DNA of 64,000 nucleotides from Physcomitrium patens (GCF_000002425.4 NC_037256.1:10250269-10314268); one strand, 5' to 3'. Positions 44,477-56,137 are shown, counted from the first letter of the stretch. Numbers and translations: made by a program. Notes: a model not told the origin generated them from the sequence alone.

Positions 44477-45735
44477 TTGTCTTGTTCTAGAAGTGAGTGG
44501 ATTACTCCACTTCTATTATTATGTTTTGAAGGTTGCGGACTACCCATCTTTAAACAAAAAAAATCTTGTTTTTTAACATTGATCTTTTCTTTAAAGAGAG
44601 TGGATTACTCCTCTTTGTGGAATTTGTTTTTAGAGGTTGCCGATTACCCTCCTCTTATTTTACTTTTGAATTTATTTGAATTATCTATAGAAGGAAAAAT
44701 CATAGATGCTACACTTAGTGGAAGTAAAAATGGATTTGCAACTATTGCAGATCTTCATGAGCTTGTCAACACTCTTAGGACCAAAATTTCACGCATCACC
44801 AATACCAACTATGGAAGCACTATTCCTACTACTATGAAAGAAGTTCAGAGTCTACGCCAAGAAGTTGTGCAGTTGAAGGAAACAAGTCGATTAGCCTCGC
44901 AATCAAATTCCGGGAGTTTTGCTTCTACAAGCTCGAGGGAGGCAAGGATTAGTATGCCTAAAAAGTTTAACGGAACAAGATCAAAATTTCGAGGGTTTTT
45001 ACAACAAGTTAAACTCTACTTAAGGTTGCATCCTTTCCAATATCCTGATGGATTTACTCAATTTGGATTCATATGTGCACTTCTATCTGGAAGTGCTCTC
45101 TCTTGGTTTGCACCTTTGATGGAAAAAGATTCACGACTACTCTATGATTTGAACTCATTCTTGGAAGTATTTACCACTACATTTAGAAAAAGTGATCGAG
45201 AAAGGATAGTAGAGACCAAGCTTATATCACTACAACAAGGATCACATTCAGCCACCACGTATGTTACTGAATTCCAAAGTCTTGCTTGTAATGTAGACTG
45301 GAATGATAAAGCCCTTATCAATCAATTTGGCTATGGATTAAAGGATAATGTCAAAGATTTGTTATCGATAATATCAAAAATAGATTCTTTAGAATAATTC
45401 ATTGCTCAAGCTATTATATGTGATAATTATTTATTTGAAAGACGTCAAGAACAAAGATATGGCTGAAGAGAAATAAGTCAAGTCATGACAACACTTTTTA
45501 AGTTTTTGGAAATCTTTCCATCAAGGCCAGAGCCAATGCAAATTGATATGGTATGTTTTAAACCCCTCATGGAGCAGGAAAAGACTTGACAACATCATGA
45601 GGGCTTATGTCTATATTGTAGAGAAGCTAAAAATACTGCTCAATATTGTCCAAGGAAGCAACGCAATCACAAAATGATGAGTACGATTGCAAAAGAAGAC
45701 AATGTATCAGAAAATGAGTTCCTCCAGCTACAATA
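44477..45735 (+). pseudogene. gag: B3 gag
   Basis: An open frame of 306 codons (44477-45397) covers a leader-derived N-terminus, 'EEVQSLRQ'-like coiled region and the capsid core: 'MPKKFNGTRSKFRGFLQQVK', 'GFICALLSGSALSWFAPLME', 'FTTTFRKSDRERIVETKL', 'LACNVDWNDKALINQFGYGL'. After a stop at 45395 the frame continues with 'FIAQAIICDNYLFERRQEQR' and a knuckle CLYCREAKNTAQYC, in which the His is replaced by Asn. The protein would build the particle. The frame is broken at least three times. Confidence 0.85.
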
Positions 45736-46390
45736 GTGACCATGCAGCTTGAACCAAGTGCAACATCTAGTCAAGGTCCTATTCTCTCCTCAAATCCCTC
45801 ACCTTGTTTTACAATAGATGTGTATTTAGGATCCAAAAATCATAAAGTCTTTGCATTATTAGATTCAAGAGCCTTAGCTTGTTTCATAGACGAAGACTTT
45901 GTCAAAAAACAAGAAATATCATTAGTCAAGAAAATCAAACCCGTACATGTAAAAGTCATAGATAGTCATTCGTTGTCTTCTGGTGATGTTACCTATGAGA
46001 CTGTTCCTTTAGATGAAGTAATTAATGATTATAATAGTGTAATAATATTTAACGTGATACGATCTCCATTGAATCTAGTCATTTTAGGACTATCCTAGTT
46101 AGAAAAATACAACCCTCAAATAGATTGGATTTCCCGTAACCTTAACTTTTCCAGTGGTTTATTTCGAAATTCTATTAATCAAGAGGAAATATATAAGTCT
46201 AGTGCATCTAAGCCCTTACTAGTAGGGGCAAGAGCTTTCATGCATGTAGCCAAAGACGGGTCATCTTTTGTTATATATGCCATGCCCATTTCAAATAGTA
46301 AAAAGATGTCAAGTGGTATTTCTAGACAATATCAAGAATTCCAAGATATATTTGAAAAAAAATATGCAGATAGTCTCTAGAACATCGACC
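45736..46390 (+). pseudogene. B3 protease
   Basis: The open frame at 45736-46098 gives 'SPCFTIDVYLGSKNHKVFAL', then 'LLDSRALACFIDEDF', where the usual DSG is DSR, and 'LNLVILGLS', then a stop. The same DSR is seen in B1, while the relative at 63556 has DSG. The loss of the flap-adjacent Gly should abolish activity. Confidence 0.8.
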
Positions 46391-47100
46391 TTATGATTGT
46401 TCAATTGATCTTCAAGAAAGAGCTTAATTGCCATTTGGACCAATCTATAGCTTATCACAAAATGAGTTGGCTACACTAAAGGAGTATATTGACAAGAACT
46501 TTGCTAAAAACTTCATACGCCATTCAAAATCTCGAACATGAGCACTGATCTTATTTGTGAAGAAAAAAGATGGATCTCTACGGATGTTTGTAGACTATCA
46601 AGGCCTTAAAAAAATCACCATAAAAAATAAGTATCCTTTACCTTTGATTTCAGGACTTCTTGATCAACTCAATCAAGCAAAGTTCTACACAAAAATAGAT
46701 CTATGAGGAGCTTACAACTTGGTCCGCATCAAAGAAGGAGATGAATGGAAGACTACTTTTCGAACTAGGTATGGACATTTTGAATATAATGTCATGCCTT
46801 TTGGACTCACAAATGTACCAGCCACTTTTCAACATCTTATAAATGATATTTTTTGAAAGTTTTTAGATGATTTTATTATTTGCTATTTGGACGACATTCT
46901 AATCTACTCTAAGAACATAGAAGAACATGAGCTTCATGTTCGTCATGTATTACAAAAACTTAAAGATGCAGGATTATATGCCAAGTTAGAAAAGTGTGTA
47001 TTCCACACTACTCAAGTTGACTTTTTAGGGTACATCATTTTCAATGAAAGCTTTATGATGGATTTCAAGAAAGTTCAAACTATCATTGATTGAAAGATTC
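46391..47100 (+). pseudogene. pol: B3 reverse transcriptase
   Basis: Across stops the RT reads '[20 protein letters not shown]', '[20 protein letters not shown]' type, '[20 protein letters not shown]' and, in the open frame at 46887-47093, '[18 protein letters not shown]' with the catalytic YLDD just upstream and '[10 protein letters not shown]'. This is the standard chromovirus order. Confidence 0.85.
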
Positions 47101-47800
47101 CAAAAACAGTATGAGATGTGCAATGCTTTTTGGACTTTTTTAATTACTCTTGAATCTTCATCAAGATTTTTTCTCAAGTTGTAGCTCCACTTACACGTTT
47201 GACTTATAAAGACAAATTTGAGTGGAGTAAAGAAGATGAAGTAGCGTTTGATACTTTAAAGAAAGAATTTACTTCTGTACCAATCTTGTATTGCGTCGAC
47301 TTCTCCAAGATATTTTTTATGGAAACAAATGCATCAAACTTTGCCATTGGTGTTGTTTTGTCACAAATGGGAGTAGATAACAAGCTCCATCCAGTAGCTT
47401 TCCATTCTAGGAAATTTTTAGCAACCGAGATTAACTATGAAATCTACGATAAAGAGCTTCTTACAATTGTGGATTCATTTCAAGAATAGCATCATTATCT
47501 AAAAGGTACCTCAAGTCCAATCACCATGTACATGGATCATAAGAACCTCAAGTATTTTATGTCAACATGTATATTAAATCGTTGTCAAGCTCGTTGGAGC
47601 ATGTCTTTATCAAGATTCGAGTTCATCATTACTTATCGACTAAAAAAACAACAAGATTTATCCGATGCCTTGTCTAGACATTCTTATCTTGTACCAAAAG
47701 AAGGAGATGTAACTTTTGAGCAACAAAGAACGGTTCTCTTCAAGGCGGAGCAATTTCATCTTTGAGCAATAAAATCAACATTGACTGTTGATTTAACTTT
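47101..47800 (+). pseudogene. pol: B3 RNase H
   Basis: The open frame at 47199-47489 holds 'FEWSKEDEVAFDTLKKEF', 'VPILYCVDFSKIFFMETNAS' (usual DAS is NAS) and 'LATEINYEIYDKELLTIVD'. A second at 47526-47765 holds 'MDHKNLKYFMS' and 'QQDLSDALSRH', the C-terminal catalytic Asp region. A stop separates them (HFQE, stop, HHYLKG). Confidence 0.82.
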
Positions 47801-49190
47801 TCTCAAGTAAATTCAGTTAAGTATGTCTTCAGACCCTCTTGTTTACAATATCAAGAATAATTCTTCTAAATCTCATGATCCCTCTAAATTCGAGTTCAAG
47901 AACAACCTACTTTATTTTGAAGGACGCCTATATGTTCCAAAAGGAGAAGCATGTTTACGTGTTCTTCAAGCTCGTCACGACTTTCCAACAGCAGGACATT
48001 TTGGATACAATAAGACTTTGGAGCTAATATCTAGGGATTTTTGGTGGCTTCAAATGTGGAAGGCAGTCAAAGATTTTGTACAATCATGTCAAGTTTGCTC
48101 AAGATCAAAAACTCCTCATCATTGATCTTCCGGACTTCTTCAGCCATTATTCATTCTAAAACAACCATGGTCTTCTATGGACTTCATCACATATCTTTCA
48201 AGCTCATGTTCTTATGACTCTATATTTATAATAGTAGATCGCTTCACCAAGATGGCACATTTTGTGCTATGTACAAAATCCATCATCGGTGAAGAAATAG
48301 CTAAGCTTTTTATTGACAATATCTATCATGGATTACCAAAGGATATTATATCGGATAGGGGAACTCAGTTTGTATCAAGATTTTAGAGAATCTTTTTTAA
48401 GATTTTACAAATGGATATAAAACTATCTTTCGCTATTCATCTTCAAACTAACGGACAGACTAAGCACGTAAACCAAGTTTTAGAGTAATACTTAAGATGT
48501 ACCATCAACTATCAATAAGATGATTGGATAACTCTTTTGTCATTGGCAGAGTTTGCTTATAATAATACAATGCATTCTTCTATGCAACAAACACCTTTCT
48601 TTGCCAATTATAGTTATTATCCATGACTTGATACGTTTAATTTCTCAAAAGTTGATAATCCTGTGGCAGAAGATATGGCAAATTAGTTGTCAGAGTTACA
48701 TGCAACAATGAAGGTGCAATTAAAAGAAGCTCAAGAATGACAATAGATAAATACGGAGGTCTATCGAAAGGAACAACCACCATTCCATAAGGGCAATAAG
48801 ATATGGTTACTTCATCGCAATATTAAGACCACTCGTCCTTGTGATAAGTTAAACTATCAAAAGCTTGGACCATTTTTTATTTCTGCACAAATCAATCTAA
48901 TTGCATATCGTTTACATCTACCAGAGTCAATGAAAATCCATCCAATATTCTACGTGTCTCTTCTTGAACCATACAAGATAGTGGACATACCAAGAAGAAG
49001 ACAAGCTCCACCTCCTCTTATAGAAGAGGACAATAATAAAGAGTTTAAAGTGGAAGAAGTCTTAGATTCAAGGCGACACCGAAATAAATTAGAATATCTT
49101 ATCCATTGGCATGGATATCATATTAGTGAACTCACATGTGAGCTAGTAAAGAATCTTGTTGTAAAGAAGTTATGAAGGCCTCAAAACAAC
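47801..49190 (+). pseudogene. pol: B3 integrase with chromodomain
   Basis: Frame 47823-48125 contains the zinc domain 'HDFPTAGHFGYNKTLELISR' and 'SCQVCSRSK'. Frame 48177-48386 contains 'MDFITYL', 'IFIIVDRFTKMAHFV' and 'DIISDRGTQFVSRF'. The third catalytic block is degraded (about 48440-48480). Frame 48930-49175 carries 'MKIHPIFYVSLLEPYK' and a chromodomain, 'VEEVLDSRRHRNKLEYLIHW' followed by 'HGYHISELTCELVKNL'. Chromodomains tether integration to methylated-histone chromatin, as known for chromoviruses. Stops separate the frames. Confidence 0.85.
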
Positions 49191-49372
49191 CAAATAATTA
49201 GGTGGTCTTCCTGCCCTAGTATGGGACACTATCGATGGTTGAGAGGCCCTATTAATCATCTTCAAAGAGAACAAAGATTAGAGTATGTGGCAAATACAAT
49301 TTGTCACATCATAGATTTCTTCAACATATGATGACTGCTCCTCGTGGAACTTATCCCTAGAAGAGGGGGTAA

Positions 49373-49688
49373 TGTCATGGATATACTCACGTAAGCTAAT
49401 AATTACATATATAAATAGGTAGAAGTAAGTAATAGTAGGTAAAAGTAAATTAATTCTATAGTATTTGATATGGAAGCTTCATAGACACTGCTTTGACTTC
49501 ATAGGTGTCTTTAATTGAATTTTTGGATTAGAAACGTGGTCAACAAGTTGGCCATGTACCACACATGTTGTTAGCTTGAAGATCAAGCTAACCATGTGGC
49601 CCACACATAGAAAAATTTGCTTTGTAAGTCAAGGTAAGTGTCCTACAAAGTCAACACATATTTGATGTCCTATAGAACGTCGCCACGT
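49373..49688 (+). repeat. B3 3' LTR, truncated by an A LTR
   Basis: It starts tgtcatggatat after the purine tract agaagagggggtaa and matches the 5' LTR. It stops at 'cgccacgt' (49688), where an A LTR begins; acgt (49685-49688) is the apparent target. The remainder of the LTR is not present in the window. Confidence 0.88.
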
Positions 49689-50506
49689 TGTCGTATTACG
49701 TACTTTCCTGCTCGAGAATGCGCCGGGCGTCTGGCTGTAGAAGGTAGTATGGAGATTCGCCAATATTCAAGCAGTCTATCTGTTTTTGACTGTTGGAATA
49801 TAAACAACTACAAGAATACACCGTAAATCTATATGGATGCCCTTCGAATACTCGCCGAAGTCCTTTTTGCCCCAGTCGATAGATCTCCAGACGTTACAGA
49901 GAACCCTGAACAACTCAAACTACTAATCTTCGATACCGCTTTATACTCACGATCTTATATCCACTGACTGTCTCGTTAGATTAACCCAATAAATTTCATT
50001 CACTCCGCATACTCAATCCTATGGACACCCTTTTAATTCTTCATCACAGACGTAACTCGATTTCACAAAACAGTCAAGAGTAATCACACCCACTTCATTA
50101 AAAATCTTGATTCACCATTACCACACTTCGACTATTCAGCAACGATTGCCTCAGTCTTCCCAAAACCCTATGAAAAAAATCCAATTCTCTTTCTTTTCTT
50201 CCCCGAAGCATGAAGCTCCTCTCTGATCCTTCTCAAAACCTCAAAAAAAAAAACTCTCCTCTTTCCCCCTCTCATTTCTTAACCTTAATTCTGAATTTCT
50301 TCAATCTTCCATCTTGGATCAGAAATTGGCTTCGCCGTCTTGGATCCAGAATTGGCTCCTTCCGTCTTGGATCCGAAATTGGCTCCTTCCGTCTTGGATC
50401 AGGAATTGGCTCCTTTCGTCTTGGATCTGGAATTCGCTCCTTTCGTCTTGGATCCAAAATTGGCTCCGTCGTCAGAGCTTTTTCCTCCGTTTTTACCTTT
50501 AAGATT
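49689..50506 (-). repeat. Truncated family A LTR (L1)
   Basis: On the plus strand it begins tgtcgtattacgtactttcctgctcgag and follows the A LTR to 'gtttttacctttaag'. It then stops before the C-derived half. Orientation is the same as A2. It has six units of the 27-bp minisatellite (50313-50472), more than any other copy. Confidence 0.88.
50313..50472. repeat. 27-bp minisatellite within A LTR, six units
   Basis: Units of 26-27 bp of the form cttggatccgaaattggctccttccgt are repeated six times. Equivalent positions hold about three units in A2 LTRs, two in A1 and four at 58866-58970 in the A3/A4 shared LTR. Because 27 is a multiple of three, frames through it stay open and give spurious repetitive peptides. 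Confidence 0.85.
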
Positions 50507-51259
50507 GGTTTTGGTTGATAGTAACTTCTAAATATTTAGAGTCACTTTTATTAGACATTGGTGACATTTAAAAACTTATTTTGGTATTTAGAGCATACAT
50601 TATTTAAATCTTATAAGAAAAAGGATTGAAGAAGGATTTTGGTAGCAAAGGGAGTAATTAGGGCACCAATATAGATGAATGGAGATGAATGATGAAAAAC
50701 TCCATTCCTATTGGTCAAAAATCATGACCAATGGGCTTTGAGGAGGTTGCCCGAGGCCATATTAGGGATTAGGGTTAGTTTCCGGAGGCCATTCAAGTTT
50801 TTGAGGCTAGGGTCAGAAGGTTTAGGTTTTTGATTAAGGTTTTGGTGTGAGTTTTGTGTCATTTGGGGTTTATATGAAGAAGTTATACGCGCTCAAAGTT
50901 AAGGTGTAAGTTTTCGACGTACTGTCACTCTTTTGAGCATACCGCACGCGTATGGATGGCAAACAAGGATCGACGACTGGATTTGAAGAGAACACTTCTT
51001 TGGCTACAGTTTGTGCATACTGTTTATCAAATTCTAAGCTTTTATGAAGGAGATATTGGCAGTTGAAGTCAGCGCTTGATATCTAAGGGTCCTTGGCGGG
51101 AAGAAATATATTTTGAAGAATTTTAAGATATTTTGAATTTTTACACAAAGCAAGGAGTTTGTTTTTGGGAGCTAAGGCATTATATACAAAGGAAACCTAA
51201 ACTCTCTACAGCTAGATACCCAGTGTATTCCCAGATAGCAAATCACGCCATACGACACT
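50507..51259. other. Unidentified segment between two A LTR fragments
   Basis: About 750 bp unrelated to A, B, C or copia in this window, with more balanced composition. It includes 'ttagggattagggttag' (about 50764-50780), a TATA-like 'gcattatatacaaagg' near 51178 and an end 'ccatacgacac' resembling the A LTR terminus. It could be part of an LTR of another family or a captured host sequence. No coding frame is convincing. Confidence 0.35.
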
Positions 51260-52246
51260 GGGTCCTTTTATCCAATATGAGACCTGAATTGGCTGGGCAA
51301 CCCAATGCAGTCTAATTACGAGAAAATCCAAGTCTTACTACGGGCCTCAGCCAATCTGACACAAAGGACCAATTTGATCCAATTACGGGGACATCCGGGT
51401 CTTACTACTAGACTCTTAGCCAATATGAGACCTGAATTGGTCGGGCGATTCAATGTGGTCCCGATTACAGGGTTTCGATTCTGTTTCAGGCTGTCATGTT
51501 TCCTGTGCCGTTTCAAGGAACGTTGTTTTCGGTAAAAAGATCTCTTAAAGGTAAAAATGGGGGAAAAAGCTCTAATGGCGAGAGCCAATTTCGGATCAAG
51601 CTCTGACGGTGGGAGCCAATTCCGGATCCAAGATGGAAGATTGAAGAAATTCAGAGGATAAGGTTAAGGGGGAATATAAGTTTTTTGGAGAGTTTTTTGA
51701 AGAATCCGAGAGCTAGCTTCATGCTTCGGGCGGGAAAAGAAGACAACGAATTGGGTTTTTTTTCTTCATAGGGTTTTGGGAAGACTGAGGCAATCGTTGC
51801 TGAAGTCAGTGTTGTAATGGTGAATCGGGATTTTTAATGAAGTGGGTTTGATTACTCTTGACTGTTTTGTGAAATCGAATTATGTCTGTGATGAAGAGCT
51901 AAAAGAGTGTCTATAGGATTGAATATGCAGAGTGAATGAAATTTATTGGGTTAATCTAACGAGACAGTTAGTGGATACAAGATCGTGAGTATAAAGCGGT
52001 ATTGAAGATTAGCAGTTTGGGTTATTTGGAGTTCTCTATAACGTCTAGAGACCTACCGACTGGGACAAAAAGGACTTTGACAAGCAATCAAAGGGCATCC
52101 GTATAGATTTACGATGTATTCTTGCAGTTGTTTGTATTCCAACAGTCAAAAACTGATAAACTGCTTGAATATTGGCGAATCTCCATACTACCTTCTATAG
52201 CCAGACGTCCGGCGCGTTCTCGAGCAGGAAAGCACGTAATATGATA
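51260..52246 (+). repeat. A3 5' LTR, truncated at its start
   Basis: Begins inside the LTR at 'gggtccttttatccaatatgag' and runs to gtaatatgata (from gtaatacgaca). Contains the C-derived coding fossil; the plus frame at 51305-51535 reads 'LLANMRPELVGRFNVVPITG'. Confidence 0.88.
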
Positions 52247-52317
52247 AAAAGGGATGAATCTGACGTGAAAGCTTGAGATGGAAGGTATTGGATTTCGGTT
52301 GATTTTATCTTTATTTT

Positions 52318-54018
52318 ATGGAAAACGAAAATAAAAATTTTGAAGGATTTTTGGGAGGAGTTTCTGGTGGGGATTCTTCTAAAGAACAAGGTATGCACAT
52401 GGATCCGTCTATTGCTAGTATGTTTCAAGCCTTCTCACTATCAATGCAGCAACAGTAAAGCAATGATCGAAAGGAAGCTTTGGCAACCAAAGCATTACAA
52501 GCAGTAGTCAATAAAATTGATCAATTTGATGGGAAGAATATTTCAAGGTATTTAAGATGTTATGTTCATGAAATGGAATTAAATCGGGTTTCTGAGAAGA
52601 AAATGGTTGAATTATTTGGACTTTCTACGATATCGGAGATAAGAGACCATATAACATCGATTACGAATCATTATGAGAATTCATGGGAGGTTTTTTTACA
52701 TGCATTGAAAGACGAATATTTCTTCGAAGATGCTGATCGCGCTACTAAGAAGCTGTTTCTGGAATGGATTGAACGGCCCAATAAGAATTTGCAAGCAACA
52801 GAGCTACTAAGGGAATTTGAGAGGCAGTATTCTCAATTGTCAAAGGTAGAAAAATTGACATTGGAGCTGAACAAAGTTGATCTATTTCTTCAAGCTGTTG
52901 ATGGAGAATTGCAAGAGAAATTAGAACCCCTTCTTGAAGACAAGAAAGAAGATGAAGGATTGACAACAAAGTGGAAGAACGTTGAAGATGTAGTTGGATT
53001 GCTTACGGAAAAAAAAATGAGGAAGGATAGGAGCAATATTCCGGAAATAGTACAAGCACCCAAAGCTTCAGTACGTACAACACCACCAACAATGCCTACA
53101 GTTCAACCTTCGACATCCTTATCAAAGAAAGCAGATATGAGGATGGAAGAAATTATACGAGGAATGCGAGATCTTCAAATCAAATTGGCAAGACTTGAAG
53201 AGAATACTTCTACAAACAATTCGAAGAATGCTTCAAAACAAGGATATGTACAAAGATGCATTTGGTGTGATGACGCTTCACACACTAGAAAAGATTGCAA
53301 TGAATTTAATAATATGATACGGCAAGGAATTATTTGCTGGAAAGAAGGAAAGATAGCACTGAAAGATAGGGAGGATCTTCTTCAAACCAATTTTGGCAAG
53401 GGAGAAATGAGAGCATTGATTCAAGATTACCTAAAAGAGCATGAAACAGCAGCACGAGAAAATACAAGTTATGGTGCTAGAGTAGATGATGAAATTGGTG
53501 GAAGTACGGAAACTAGTGAGTTTTGGGCTTCTGCCGTTTCTAGAATGCAAGAAGGGAAATTACCTCGAGAAGCGTTATTGAGGACTGCAGCTACAATACG
53601 AGGTAGAACAGATTGGGAGGATCCTGTTGAGTCTCTTTCAGTTCATGCATATATTGCTAAGAGCCAACATAAAGCCTTGGTGGAAGAAAAGAGATGAAGA
53701 AATTTTGATGATACTAGAGAAGGAAATTCTTCTAAGAGGCAAACTCGAGGAGACAAGGCTCAGGAGGCAGCTTCACAAGAATTGCCTGTAAAGGATACCT
53801 CAAAATCATTGGAAGAAAAAACAAGAGAGACAAAAGATAAGAGCAAATCAATTGCTTATAAGCTACTTTCTGACATTGAAGTGGCAACAAATTTGAAAGG
53901 GGTATTGGAAGAACGTATATTAAACGCTAAGGTGGAATTCACATTGAAAGAAGTTTTGGAAATTACAAAGAAGGAGTTTCATGATGTTATCATTGACAGC
54001 ATTAAGCGAAAGAGGTAA
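52318..54018 (+). pseudogene. gag: A3 gag and gag-protease linker
   Basis: The start MENENKNFEGF is at 52318. A TAA at 52456-52458 follows 'SLSMQQQ', then the frame is open for 405 codons, with the capsid-like helices and the knuckle CIWCDDASHTRKDC. A TGA at 53695-53697 and a TAA at 54016-54018 interrupt it. Because A3 has A6 instead of A7, gag and protease are in the same frame here ('EEKTRETKDKSKSIAYKL'), unlike A1 and A2. Confidence 0.88.
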
Positions 54019-54021
54019 TTA

Positions 54022-54690
54022 ATGGGCAAAACTGGAATGAGTCATGCTATTGATGCAAGAATATATAGAGATGAAGAAGAGGTTGATATTAGTTACAAGC
54101 AACCAACAAATAAAAAGAATGGGTATAATCAGCGAGTACATTTCGAAGATTCTAGTGACAAGGAAATGGAAACTTTTAGCCATTATACTCGAAAGCATTG
54201 GGCAAGGACAACTATTGAGGTATTGGTGAAAGTAGGAGATATAGAAGAACCAATAGTTGCTTTGGTCGACCATGGTTCTGAAATAAATCTCATGTCTAAA
54301 GATCTTTATAAGAAGCAAAAATGGCCAATTGATATGGAACATGGATGGGCAATACGAGCAGCTAATAACACACGGGGCGAATTATATGGAGCTTGTCCAG
54401 ATGTCAAAATTCGGATTGGGAATGTTGCGACGGAGCAACATTTCTTTGTTCAAGATACAATGTCTTATCCGTTGATTTTAGGACAACCTTATATCACGAC
54501 AACACGGATGGAAACAAAAGTACTTGACGATGGTTCTGCTTATGCAAGGGTACGGAGCGAAGATGAAAGGAAAGCTGTACAATTTCTAACAGTACCTCCT
54601 AACCATGAACGGAATCGAGATAGGTTGAGGGAGAAACCATTGCCAAAGATTGTTGAAGGATTTAAGGATTTTGGGGAGGTACCACTGTAA
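54022..54690 (+). CDS. pol: A3 protease
   Basis: Open frame of 222 codons with 'ALVDHGSEINLM' (triplet DHG) and 'YPLILGQPYI'. The first 25 codons resemble A4 (MGKTGMSHAID, RIYRDEE); the rest is identical at protein level to A1. Ends in 'GEVPL' and stop like all copies. Confidence 0.87.
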   Translation: MGKTGMSHAIDARIYRDEEEVDISYKQPTNKKNGYNQRVHFEDSSDKEMETFSHYTRKHWARTTIEVLVKVGDIEEPIVALVDHGSEINLMSKDLYKKQKWPIDMEHGWAIRAANNTRGELYGACPDVKIRIGNVATEQHFFVQDTMSYPLILGQPYITTTRMETKVLDDGSAYARVRSEDERKAVQFLTVPPNHERNRDRLREKPLPKIVEGFKDFGEVPL

Positions 54691-55418
54691 AGCGAGATTA
54701 TGGAGGTACAAAAGAGGAGGTACTCTCGCGAGATGAAGGTGCCTTTGATGCGAGTTTTATTGGTATATTGGAGAATGGAAATATTATGTATAAGAAAGTT
54801 GATGATTTTAAAAGAAAAGAAAGAAAAAGATTATATAATATTGAAGGACAATTACGCAAGATAGGTACATTACAAGATGATGAGAGGATTTTAGGTGTTT
54901 ATGAAGAAAATGGACTGGAAGATTCATTGGAATTGATTACATCTATTGGGTTAGGGAATAATGATAAGATTGTTGAGATTCATTCGAGAGAGGTTTATAC
55001 CATGCTTGAATCTTTTCAAGCACGAGAAGTCACTGTAGAGACGAGATATAAAACGGCAGATAAGAAGGTAAAGCCTGTTGCCGGACCATTACCAGAGGAT
55101 TCTAAAGAACAAATGGGAGAAGCATCAAAAGAAGCAAGTTTAAGAGATCCAATGAGTATTGGACATCAGTTTACTGAAGAGACTTTTGAAGAATTGAAGA
55201 TTGGTTTTGATGGTTCTTTATTGCCGGAGGAAATTACTTGCTTCAAAAAGATGTTGGCTAAACAAGGTAGATCGTTTGCCTTCGAATCTCATAAAATTGG
55301 GTGTGTGGATCCAAATATTATAACACCTATGGTTATCTTCACTGTACCGCATGTACCTTGGAATCTAAGACCGATTCCAGTACCAAGGGCACATTACCTA
55401 AATTGGTGGAACTATTGA
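54681..55418 (+). CDS. pol: A3 RT N-terminal extension
   Basis: -1 frame relative to protease, open through 'LESFQAREVTVETRYK' (A1 has a stop at this Arg) to 'VPRAHYLNWWNY'. It leaves frame within RT at the same base as A1 and A2. Confidence 0.8.
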   Translation, partial: TTVKRDYGGTKEEVLSRDEGAFDASFIGILENGNIMYKKVDDFKRKERKRLYNIEGQLRKIGTLQDDERILGVYEENGLEDSLELITSIGLGNNDKIVEIHSREVYTMLESFQAREVTVETRYKTADKKVKPVAGPLPEDSKEQMGEASKEASLRDPMSIGHQFTEETFEELKIGFDGSLLPEEITCFKKMLAKQGRSFAFESHKIGCVDPNIITPMVIFTVPHVPWNLRPIPVPRAHYLNWWNY

Positions 55419-56137
55419 AAGAAAAGATAAAGATGAAAATATTGGAACCTTTATTTGTGCCGTATTCTAGTCGATGGTTTACGGTATCCAAGAAGAATGG
55501 GTCACTATGGTTTATTCAAGATATGCAACCGGTGAATGCAGTAACTATCAGGAATGCAGGAATTGGACCTATTGTGGATGAATTTGCTGAGGCGTTTGCT
55601 GGAAGGGCGATCTATTCAATGGGTGATTTGTATTCAGGTTATGATCAATTTCAACTTGCCGAAGGAAGTAGAGATATGACAACGATGAGGACACCACTTG
55701 GATTGGTTAGAATGTGCACTCTTTCTCAAGGCGCGACCAACTCAGTTGTGCATATGATGAATGGGATGAATAAGGTATTGAGAGATTTTATTTTGGAAAA
55801 GACTATGCCTTTTCTGGATGATTTTCCTATAAAACGGTGTAGAGAAGGAGACAAGGATGAAACTTTAGATACGAGGGGGTGTCGCAAATATGTTGTTGAT
55901 CATATACAAGATTGTGAAAAGATTTTAACTCGGCTTGGAGAAGTTCATCTTACATTATCGGGTATGAAGTCCGTATTTGGAGTACGAGAGGTTGTGATTG
56001 TTGGACATTTATGTGGATCTTACGAAAGAAAACCAGATCCGACTAAAGTTGATGCAATTGGAAGGATGAAAGAGGATTGTGATTCTTTAACAGAGGTTAG
56101 CAGGTTTTTGGATGCATGTGTATTTTATCGAATCTAG
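55376..56137 (+). pseudogene. pol: A3 reverse transcriptase
   Basis: Contains 'SSRWFTVSKKNGSLWFIQDM', 'MGDLYSGYDQ', 'MRTPLGLVRM' and 'FLDDFPIKRC'. Ends at TAG in place of the Trp of RIWIPHF, the same codon as A1. Confidence 0.85.

Larger units (their letters stand above)
43897..49688 (+). mobile_element. Ty3 chromovirus B3, most complete B copy
   Basis: 5' LTR 43897-44448, gag, PR, RT, RNase H, IN with chromodomain, and a truncated 3' LTR (49373-49688) cut by an A LTR. The left flank is tgttg; the right flank is lost. Stops are scattered, but each domain is readable. Confidence 0.9.

Noticed and set aside
50313-50472. Regular 27-bp repeats as a CRISPR-like array
   Set aside because: The units are contiguous with no spacers, lie inside an LTR, and the genome is eukaryotic.
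50210-50531. Repetitive open frames (WIRNWLLPSW type) as a real protein
   Set aside because: They exist in several frames and both strands because the 27-bp unit is a multiple of three and lacks stops. They lie in an LTR.
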